Positions 1 through 6,170 of a stretch of DNA of 9,753 bases are shown here, piece after piece. Numbering within the stretch: position 1 is the stretch's first letter; each line of letters opens with the position of its first letter. The stretch comes from Phycisphaerae bacterium (lineage in GTDB: Bacteria; Planctomycetota; Phycisphaerae; UBA1845; Fen-1342), in assembly GCA_020058145.1 (NCBI GenBank), contig JAGVEP010000456.1, positions 1-9,753 on the forward strand, given 5' to 3'. The notes beneath the pieces were generated by a model, which worked only from the letters and a program-made list of their open reading frames with translations, searched no databases and had not been told where the DNA came from. The position numbers and the translations under genes were made by a program.

Positions 1-3000
1 AACTTGAGCATCGACAAGACGGGGAACGGCTACACGCTCGTAGCGAGTTCAACGGGTCTAACCGGGGCGACTTCGACCTCGTTCAACATCACGCCGGCGC
101 CGGCGCATCACCTCGCCTTTACCACCCAGCCCGCGAGCACCGTCGCGGGCGGCAATCTACTGCCGGTGGTGACGATTCAGGATCAATTCGACAATACCGT
201 GACCGGCGATGACCGCACGATTACGCTGGCGATTCAGACCAACCCGTGCGGCGGGACGCTGCTCGGCGACAACACGGAGCCGACCGGCAGCGGCGGCGTG
301 GCCACGTGGACAGCGGGGCACCTCCTCAACATCACTACGGCCTGCACCGGCTACACATTGCGGGCCTCACACAGCGGCGCGGCCTTTGGCGGCTCGGACA
401 CGGTGGACAGCAACCCCTTCAACATCCTCGCGGATGCGCCGGATCACCTCGCCTTCACCACCCAGCCCGCAAGCTCGAATGCGGGAGACGTTCTGGTCCC
501 GGTGGTGACGATCCAGGATGTGAACAACAACACGATCACCGGCGACGACCGCACCATCACTTTGGCGATCCAGACCAATCCCTCTGGTGCGCCGCTGCTC
601 GGCACGGTGAGCCTCCAGACCACAAGCGGCGTGGCGACCTGGGCCGGTGCCCAGAATCTGCACATCGACCTGCCTGGCACCGGCTACACCCTGCGTGCCT
701 CGCACGACGGGCTACAGAACTACACCGGTTCGAACACGGTCGACAGTAGCGCGTTCAATATCGCGGTGGGACCGGCGCATCACCTCACTTTCACGACACA
801 GCCCGTTGACACCGTGGCTGGGAATCCGCTTGTGCCGGTGGTCACGATCCGCGACCAGGCCGAAAACACGGTGACCGGCGACGACCGCACCATCACTTTG
901 GCGATCCAAACCAATCCCTCGGGCGCACCGCTGCTCGGCACAGTGAGCCTCCCGACCACAAACGGCGTGGCGACCTGGGCGAGTGCCCGGAACCTGCACA
1001 TCGACCTGCCTGGCACCGGCTACACCCTGCGTGCCTCGCACGACGGGCTCCAGAACTACGCCAGTTCGAACACGGTGGACAGCGGCACATTTAATATCAC
1101 CACCGGCGTTGCCGATCATTTGGTGTTCAGCACGCTGCCGGTCGATCCCAATTGGCCGACGGTGAACGCCTCATTCACGGTCGCCGTGTCTATTCTGGAC
1201 GCGGCGGGAAATCTCGTAACCAACCCGCCGAACCCCACCGTCAACATCGCCATTCTCTTCAACCCGTCCGCGGGTACACTCAGCGGGACGACTTCGGCGG
1301 AGGCGGCCGCCGGCGTGGCCACGTTCACTCCGCTGTCGATCAACGCGGTGGGCCAAGGCTACACGCTGCGGGCGACTTCGACGGGACTGCCCACCCCCTC
1401 GGTCGACTCCAGCGCGTTCAACATCATCGCCGGTACCGACCTTTCGGTCGCCGCGGTGACGATCGAAACGACATCGACGCAGACCAACTTGTCGGTGACC
1501 TACACCGTGGGCGGCCTCTCGACCGTGCCGCCATTCGCGCTGGCCTTTGGTCTCAAGCGTGGGACGAACCTGCCGGCCATCGACACGCAGTTCGGTACGC
1601 TCAACGTCTCGGGCAGCGCCAATCTTGCCCCCGGAGCGCACACACTGGCCCTCGGTGACATCCGGTCGCAGCTCGATTCGCTCGCTGGGGGCATTCGAAA
1701 CGGCGACAAGATCGTCGTTCAACTTGATACTGGCAATGCGGTGCCCGACGAGACTTCTGAAGACAACAACACTGGTTCTTCCACGCTGACGGTCGATTTA
1801 TCGCTTGATTCGCTAGACGTCACAATTGCCGGAACGAGCTCGAATGTCCGGGTGTTTTACACCGTCACAAGTCCCGCCAACGTGCCCGCGTTCGTGATCC
1901 GTGTCGGGCTGGATATTAATGGTGACGGCGCGGCGGAGGACGTGCTTCCCGATATCCTGGCCTCCGCCACCGAGGTCACGCCGGGCACGCACACGAAGAC
2001 CATTGATTTGGCCGCGGACCTGGCCGCGGCGCAAGTGGCCGGCGGCGCAGCCGTGCGGGTGCAGGTGGAACTCGACCCGACCGGCCAGGTCGTCGAGGTC
2101 AACGAGACGAACAACAGCCTGACGTCGGGCCCCACGACATACGGCGTCGATCTCGTCGCGACGCGCGTGGCGTTCCCGGGCACGGTGATTGGTGGGAACA
2201 TCACGGCCACAGTTGACTACACGATCAACACGAATCCGGTGACCGAGAACTTCACGCTCGGGTACTATCTGTCGAGAAACCAGAAGTTGGAGATCGACCC
2301 GAACGATCCGAACAATCGCAAAATCGCGACCCTGACGATCAGCGACCCGAACGACAAGACGGTCGGCGCGCACACCAAGATCTTCACCTTCAGCACCGCG
2401 ACAGGTACGGACGGGGTCACAGTGAACCCGAGTGAATACCCCGGCGACAGCTTTTTCCTGAAGGTGCGCGTTGATGATGGCCTGACCGTAGCTGAGACGG
2501 ACCCCAACAACAATGTCGTGGCGGCCCCGAATCAGACGGTCAGTGAGGAGGATCCGGACTTCGACGGCGACGGCCTCAGCGATCGCGAAGAGACCGCGGG
2601 CTTCTGGGTCACACGCTACCCGGTGGGCGGAACCTCGGGTCGCTTCAGTCCCGGCCTCGCCAAGCTGGTTGTCACCGACCCGAACAAGCCGGACACCGAC
2701 GGCGATGGCATCAGCGATTGGGACGAGGTCAATACGTTCGCCAGCGCGGCGGGTTCCGATGGTCAGGTGGACGCGATCAGTCCGCTGGGCTTGTCGTCGC
2801 GGGCCAACCGCAAAGTGCTGGGTCCCGGGGTTTCGGTGAACGACCTGGACGACCCCAACGACGTGCGGCGGAATGCCACTTTCTTCCCGAACGGCGCGCG
2901 GGGCAAGCTCGTCTGGGGCGTGCGCACGGATCCGAACAACCCAGATACCGACGGCGACAAACTGAACGACGCCGACGATCCCGCCCCGCAGATCAACCCG

Positions 3001-3765
3001 GCGCGCTGGGGTTTCGATCTAACAGGAGACCCCAACGAGTTTACCGACGCCGATCTGGCCGCGATTCGGGCCACGCTCGGCGACTCCGCCGACGTTCCAT
3101 CGACGGTTGCCGACTTCCAGCGGCGGCTGTTGAACTTCGACCAGGACGCCGACGGGTTCCTCGAAGCCCCGGACGCGAATGGCGATGGATTCCCCGATTT
3201 CACGCGCTACAGCGAAGCTACCCTGGAACAGGCCTTTGGTATCGACTTCAGCAACAACGGCAACCTCGATGACGGCTTCGACGTCGGCGCTTTGGGCCAG
3301 GATACCCCGGGGCCGGAGGACCCGCGTTGCGGCAGCTCGAACGAGGGCCTGAAGCTGTACGGCACCTATCGCGTCATTTCGATTGACAGCAGTATCCAGC
3401 GCGAGCATACCATCGATTCGCTGGACTCCACCACCTTTCCCATTTCGCCGGACTCCATCACTTTTCTCATCCCGACCGACAATTGCCCCACGCAATCCGA
3501 TCCGAACCAACTGGACTTCGATGGCGACGGTCTTGGCGACGCGTGCGACGCCGATCTCGACAACGACGAGATCCCCAACGACCAGGACCCCGCCACGCAG
3601 AAGGCCGGCTCGGGATGTTCCACGCCGAACCCTGATTTTGTCGGTCCGGTCGGGCAATGTGGCGCCGGGACGTGCGGCTTTGGGATCGTGGAAGGGCTCG
3701 TCGGCTGCCTGGTCGGGATGGCGGGCGTGCGCTACACGACGCGCCGACGCAGCGTCATGCGGTAG
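1..3765 (+). CDS. Large extracellular repeat protein (Ig-like, CARDB-like and thrombospondin-3-like domains), 5' partial
   Basis: The frame is open from the window edge to the TAG at 3763-3765 (1254 residues visible). A TTG at 4 is the first possible start, but the protein enters in the middle of a repeat, so the true start and signal peptide lie upstream. Domain order: end of one repeat (1-105); four Ig-like repeats with the signature HLxFTTQP...VVTIxD (109-1431); three CARDB-like adhesion domains, each starting DL and ending in an Asn-rich strand such as EDNN, ETNN or DPNNN (about 1438-1793, 1795-2148, 2149-2535); Asp-rich calcium-binding repeats DxDGDGxxD at 2551, 2677, 2929, 3139 and 3478-3594, the last with the DNCP...GDACD pattern of thrombospondin type 3; and a Cys/hydrophobic/Arg tail (3658-3762). 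Such proteins are usually exported and surface-bound, with calcium stiffening the repeats. No enzymatic domain is visible, so a role in adhesion or cell-envelope structure is inference. Confidence 0.88.
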   Translation, partial: NLSIDKTGNGYTLVASSTGLTGATSTSFNITPAPAHHLAFTTQPASTVAGGNLLPVVTIQDQFDNTVTGDDRTITLAIQTNPCGGTLLGDNTEPTGSGGVATWTAGHLLNITTACTGYTLRASHSGAAFGGSDTVDSNPFNILADAPDHLAFTTQPASSNAGDVLVPVVTIQDVNNNTITGDDRTITLAIQTNPSGAPLLGTVSLQTTSGVATWAGAQNLHIDLPGTGYTLRASHDGLQNYTGSNTVDSSAFNIAVGPAHHLTFTTQPVDTVAGNPLVPVVTIRDQAENTVTGDDRTITLAIQTNPSGAPLLGTVSLPTTNGVATWASARNLHIDLPGTGYTLRASHDGLQNYASSNTVDSGTFNITTGVADHLVFSTLPVDPNWPTVNASFTVAVSILDAAGNLVTNPPNPTVNIAILFNPSAGTLSGTTSAEAAAGVATFTPLSINAVGQGYTLRATSTGLPTPSVDSSAFNIIAGTDLSVAAVTIETTSTQTNLSVTYTVGGLSTVPPFALAFGLKRGTNLPAIDTQFGTLNVSGSANLAPGAHTLALGDIRSQLDSLAGGIRNGDKIVVQLDTGNAVPDETSEDNNTGSSTLTVDLSLDSLDVTIAGTSSNVRVFYTVTSPANVPAFVIRVGLDINGDGAAEDVLPDILASATEVTPGTHTKTIDLAADLAAAQVAGGAAVRVQVELDPTGQVVEVNETNNSLTSGPTTYGVDLVATRVAFPGTVIGGNITATVDYTINTNPVTENFTLGYYLSRNQKLEIDPNDPNNRKIATLTISDPNDKTVGAHTKIFTFSTATGTDGVTVNPSEYPGDSFFLKVRVDDGLTVAETDPNNNVVAAPNQTVSEEDPDFDGDGLSDREETAGFWVTRYPVGGTSGRFSPGLAKLVVTDPNKPDTDGDGISDWDEVNTFASAAGSDGQVDAISPLGLSSRANRKVLGPGVSVNDLDDPNDVRRNATFFPNGARGKLVWGVRTDPNNPDTDGDKLNDADDPAPQINPARWGFDLTGDPNEFTDADLAAIRATLGDSADVPSTVADFQRRLLNFDQDADGFLEAPDANGDGFPDFTRYSEATLEQAFGIDFSNNGNLDDGFDVGALGQDTPGPEDPRCGSSNEGLKLYGTYRVISIDSSIQREHTIDSLDSTTFPISPDSITFLIPTDNCPTQSDPNQLDFDGDGLGDACDADLDNDEIPNDQDPATQKAGSGCSTPNPDFVGPVGQCGAGTCGFGIVEGLVGCLVGMAGVRYTTRRRSVMR
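109..1431 (+). repeat. Tandem array of four Ig-like coding repeats, 336-bp period
   Basis: The second His of the conserved HH/DH-L motif falls at 109, 445, 781 and 1117, giving an exact period of 336 bp (112 codons) for the first three units. The fourth is shorter (about 105 codons) and more diverged. The window begins inside an earlier unit, so the array continues upstream. Units 2 and 3 are nearly identical in DNA: comparing 541-762 with 877-1098 by eye gives about 20 differences in 222 positions, and 661-720 against 997-1056 differs at one base. Unit 1 shares the protein pattern but is clearly more diverged in DNA. Confidence 0.9.
3658..3762 (+). other. C-terminal sorting-type tail (Cys/Gly motif, membrane span, Arg cluster)
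   Basis: The last 35 residues read as three parts: CGAGTCG, then a hydrophobic Gly-rich stretch of about 17 residues (FGIVEGLVGCLVGMAGV), then RYTTRRRSVMR. This is the general plan of bacterial C-terminal sorting signals such as MYXO-CTERM and GlyGly-CTERM, where a protease cuts near the small-residue or Cys motif and the mature protein is fixed to the envelope. Two extra Cys residues lie close by (GCSTP upstream, and one inside the hydrophobic stretch). The family assignment is inference, and a plain membrane anchor is the alternative. Confidence 0.6.
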
Positions 3766-3780
3766 TTTGTTGGGATGAAG

Positions 3781-3846
3781 CCACGAGCGCGAGCAGGCGG
3801 CGGCCGGCGTGCAGCGTCAGGAAAAGCCGCTGGCTCGCGCTCATGG
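3781..3846. repeat. Long imperfect inverted repeat downstream of the surface-protein gene
   Basis: The arm CCACGAGCGCGAGC (3781-3794) pairs with GCTCGCGCTCATGG (3833-3846) with one mismatch. The stem can continue inward with AGGCGGC (3795-3801) against GCCGCT (3826-3831), with single-base bulges, leaving a loop of about 24 bases. It starts 16 bases after the stop codon. It is not followed by a T-run, so it is not a classical intrinsic terminator. It may be a REP-like element or an mRNA 3'-end stabiliser. The GGCTCGCGC core also occurs in the palindrome inside valS at 7599-7634, so a shared repeat family is possible but not shown. Confidence 0.5.
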
Positions 3847-3927
3847 CCGCGCGGGGCTGGGCGGCCTCGCGTGCAAGCGGTGCCGCGTGCGCGTATTGCG
3901 GGCCGTGCTTCCATCCCTTGGTTCGCG

Positions 3928-3933
3928 TACAAT
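3928..3933 (+). promoter_or_regulatory. Possible -10 element for the lipoprotein gene
   Basis: TACAAT (3928-3933) matches TATAAT at five of six positions and is one of the few AT-rich spots in this non-coding stretch. No good TTGACA-like box lies 16-18 bases upstream; the bases at that distance read GTGCTT. If used, transcription would start near 3940, giving a leader of about 35 bases. The rest of 3847-3927 shows nothing I can support. Confidence 0.3.
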
Positions 3934-3964
3934 ACCTTTTGAGTGCCGACTTGTGCCGGTGCTT

Positions 3965-3969
3965 GGAGG
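3965..3969 (+). promoter_or_regulatory. Shine-Dalgarno that sets the lipoprotein start
   Basis: GGAGG at 3965-3969 directly touches an ATG at 3970 but is six bases from the ATG at 3976. Only the second spacing allows initiation, so 3976 is chosen. The longer reading from 3943 would add residues ahead of the signal peptide without a ribosome site. Confidence 0.7.
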
Positions 3970-3975
3970 ATGGCC

Positions 3976-4251
3976 ATGTTCACTTTGCGTGCAGCCACAC
4001 GCTCCTTGCTGCTTGGCGGGGCCTTGGTTTGGAGTGTCGGGTGTCAAACTCCAGGGCGCCAGCCTGCGACGGCGGCGGACCAGCCGGGTGCCGTGCAGCC
4101 AACGGACACGGTGGCCCGGTCTGACGGCCAGCGGGCCAACGCGGCGCTCGAAGAAGACAAGCAGGAGCGGGCCGCCCAGCGGCGTCCCTATCAGCCGCCA
4201 CCTGATCGGGTCGTGAATCAGCCGCCGGCAGGTGCGACCAAGCGGAGGTAG
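3976..4251 (+). CDS. Small lipoprotein of unknown function
   Basis: A 91-residue protein. It begins MFTLRAATR, a positively charged start, then a hydrophobic core SLLLGGALVW, then WSVGC with Cys23 as the likely lipidated residue. This fits the broad lipobox pattern, although Ser at -3 is less usual than Leu. After the Cys the chain is short, polar and low in complexity, rich in Gln, Ala, Pro and Arg (for example QPPPDRVV and a C-terminal ATKRR), so it probably has no compact enzymatic fold. It is expected to be fixed to a membrane by its lipid, with a flexible tail in the periplasm. Its stop lies five bases before the next gene, whose Shine-Dalgarno is inside its last codons, so the two are very likely co-transcribed and translationally coupled. 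I do not recognise a family. Confidence 0.7.
   Translation: MFTLRAATRSLLLGGALVWSVGCQTPGRQPATAADQPGAVQPTDTVARSDGQRANAALEEDKQERAAQRRPYQPPPDRVVNQPPAGATKRR
4244..4248 (+). promoter_or_regulatory. Shine-Dalgarno supporting a TTG start for the next gene
   Basis: GGAGG (4244-4248) lies in the last two sense codons of the lipoprotein gene. It is eight bases before the TTG at 4257 and seventeen before the ATG at 4266. The first spacing is near ideal, so TTG is favoured. A start at the ATG would shorten the protein by only three residues. Confidence 0.6.
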
Positions 4252-4256
4252 TCGGC

Positions 4257-6134
4257 TTGGGCAGCATGCGGCTCGCGGGTGTGCTCGTTGTCGCGCTGGT
4301 CGCGGCTTTGGCTGTCGGCCAGGCTACTCCGCCTGAGCGGGGGTATGAAAACCAGGCCGAGGTGGACGCACTGGACGAGCTGCTGCGGACGGGAGTGGAC
4401 AAATCGATATCGGCCCAGGACCTGGCGGAGCTTAGCCACCTGCTGTCGAGCCCGTGTGACCAGTTGCGCTGGTTGCTTGGGCGCGCCCGAGCAGTTCAGC
4501 ACGACCCGGGAACGCCGCAAGCGGCCAAGGCGCTGGCCGAGGCCGCGAACGCGCGCGGCGCGACCCTTGAGGCGGGTTCATTTCTGGGCGACTGCGGCGA
4601 TGTGCTCGCTGAATTGCGGAAGCTGGTGGAGGCGGCGGTTTCGCCGCTGGAATTGATCGGTTCCGCGGCCGTCAATGACTGGCTTAAACGGCCGAACGAC
4701 CTGACCACGCTGCAGCCGGGGGAGAAATTCGCGCTGCTGGCTCGCGGCGCGACCGAAGCGCAGTTGTTCAAAGCGGAACCCAATGAACCGTGGGATCTGC
4801 CGCGCCGGATCGTCGGCCGGCTGGCCCAAGGACCCCAGTTGCCGGAGTTCAGTACGCTGCGCAATTTCCGGAAGCAGCTTACTAGTACCTACGAGCACTG
4901 GAAAGAGGCGAATTTTCAGCCGTTCGCCGAGCCGGCGCAGCAAAAGGTTGTGCAAGACTCGTTTCAGATCGCCGCGGCACTCCTGGATCGTGCGCTGGGA
5001 TTGGACGTGCAGGACGTGATGAGGACGGCTCGGGCGATTGATTATCCTCTCGATCCGGCTGGCTTTACGCAACTCGCCGAGGAACTCGAAGGTGGACGTT
5101 GTCATACTTGGAGCGTCCTGGCGCGCATGCTTGCGGCCACTACTGCTGGAACGGTGGATGGCGAGGCGCTCGGCAAGACCTGGGCGGAGGTGCAGGCCGT
5201 GAATCCGGGATTGTGGGCGGCCGTCGGCGACCCAAATAACGGCTGGCTGGCCCGGCTGGTGACTGGCGGCCGTCGCAACGCGCCCGGTATGCTGCCCCTC
5301 GCCGCCGATTTCCGTGCGAAGGCGCGAGACAAGCGCAAGGACTACGAAGACAAGGTGCAGCGGCTGATACAGGAGGGGGTGCCGGACACCGCCGACACCA
5401 CCGACCTGGTTTTCCAGGCGATACAACTGGCGAAGGCGGCCGACCTCGGCGTGGCCACCGAGCCCAAACCGCTCTCGGTCGCACGGGTCAAGGAACTGTT
5501 TGGTGGCGACACTACCAACGAAGTCTACCTGTTCGTCGAAATGCTCGCGCTACCCGAAGTGACCCCGCTCCAGGGTGGTCCGTATTGCGGCGTTGCGTTC
5601 TACCGGCGGCTCTATCTGGAACCCAGTGAGGCCAACAAGAAAACGTACGCCGATCGATATGAGGTCAAGGTTCTGCGTTCCGCGGGCGATATCCAGCGGC
5701 TCGTGGAGGCCGCACTTGCCGATCCCGGTCCGCTGAAGGGGGCAGCAGAAGCGCGAATCCTCATTGCCCCGGATGGCCCGCCGCCGGCCACCTGGTTCGG
5801 CTTTGAGCAAGAAAGGCTTTTGCCGCTGGCCAGGACGAGCAAGAGTTGGATCGTGTACCTGCCGTCGGCGCTTGCGATGGAACGTAATTGGACGCTTGAG
5901 GATACGCTACGGATCTGGTATCGCCTCGCACTGCAGGACGCGACATTGCTCGATCTTGAGTTGGGTGCCGGGGACCTCGGTCCGTGTCCCCTCAAGTCCA
6001 ATCCGATCAAAGACATGGTGGTCTTGTGCCTGTGGCAGGGCAAGAGCAAGGAGGAGAAGCACGAGCTCCCAGATTTCATGAGCTACAAGCGGGATAAGAA
6101 GATCCCAGCGCTTCCACTCTGGGTGAGAAAGTAG
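4257..6134 (+). CDS. Exported protein of unknown function (625 residues)
   Basis: I do not recognise this protein. The N-terminus (MGSMRLAGVLVVALVAALAVGQA) is a typical signal peptide with a possible cut after GQA, so the protein is probably periplasmic or secreted. No second membrane span is evident. The first half looks mainly helical and Ala/Leu/Glu-rich, with Cys67 and Cys113 as a possible disulfide pair and further Cys at 282 and 444. The middle has a charged stretch (about 350-375, rich in Lys/Arg/Asp/Glu) that may be a coiled coil. The C-terminal part is more mixed and ends in LPLWVRK. I see no HExxH, GxSxG, Walker or haem-binding CxxCH motif. It starts five bases after the lipoprotein gene, so the pair probably acts together at the cell envelope. 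Start choice: the TTG at 4257 has a well-spaced GGAGG; the ATG at 4266 is the alternative. Confidence 0.8.
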   Translation: MGSMRLAGVLVVALVAALAVGQATPPERGYENQAEVDALDELLRTGVDKSISAQDLAELSHLLSSPCDQLRWLLGRARAVQHDPGTPQAAKALAEAANARGATLEAGSFLGDCGDVLAELRKLVEAAVSPLELIGSAAVNDWLKRPNDLTTLQPGEKFALLARGATEAQLFKAEPNEPWDLPRRIVGRLAQGPQLPEFSTLRNFRKQLTSTYEHWKEANFQPFAEPAQQKVVQDSFQIAAALLDRALGLDVQDVMRTARAIDYPLDPAGFTQLAEELEGGRCHTWSVLARMLAATTAGTVDGEALGKTWAEVQAVNPGLWAAVGDPNNGWLARLVTGGRRNAPGMLPLAADFRAKARDKRKDYEDKVQRLIQEGVPDTADTTDLVFQAIQLAKAADLGVATEPKPLSVARVKELFGGDTTNEVYLFVEMLALPEVTPLQGGPYCGVAFYRRLYLEPSEANKKTYADRYEVKVLRSAGDIQRLVEAALADPGPLKGAAEARILIAPDGPPPATWFGFEQERLLPLARTSKSWIVYLPSALAMERNWTLEDTLRIWYRLALQDATLLDLELGAGDLGPCPLKSNPIKDMVVLCLWQGKSKEEKHELPDFMSYKRDKKIPALPLWVRK

Positions 6135-6146
6135 CCGTCCGCGCGC

Positions 6147-6165
6147 GGTACGGGGGACCGGTACC
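6147..6165. terminator. Weak stem-loop in the convergent gap
   Basis: The 36 bases between the two convergent stop codons (6135-6170) contain GGTAC (6147-6151) and GTACC (6161-6165), a 5-bp stem with a 9-base loop. There is no T-run on either side. It could serve transcription from both directions, but the evidence is only position and a short palindrome. Confidence 0.25.
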
Positions 6166-6170
6166 AGCCG

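Noticed and set aside
1171..1722. A 183-residue minus-strand open frame inside the surface-protein gene
   Set aside because: It is Arg-rich, lacks a start signal, and is a shadow of the repeat-coding frame.
2551..3594. EF-hand regulatory domains in the surface protein
   Set aside because: The Asp-rich repeats follow the extracellular DxDGDG/thrombospondin-3 style and lack the flanking helices of true EF-hands.
3657..4124. A 155-residue plus-strand open frame across the non-coding stretch
   Set aside because: It overlaps the end of the surface-protein gene and half of the lipoprotein gene in another frame, has no ribosome site, and its composition reads like translated GC-rich DNA.
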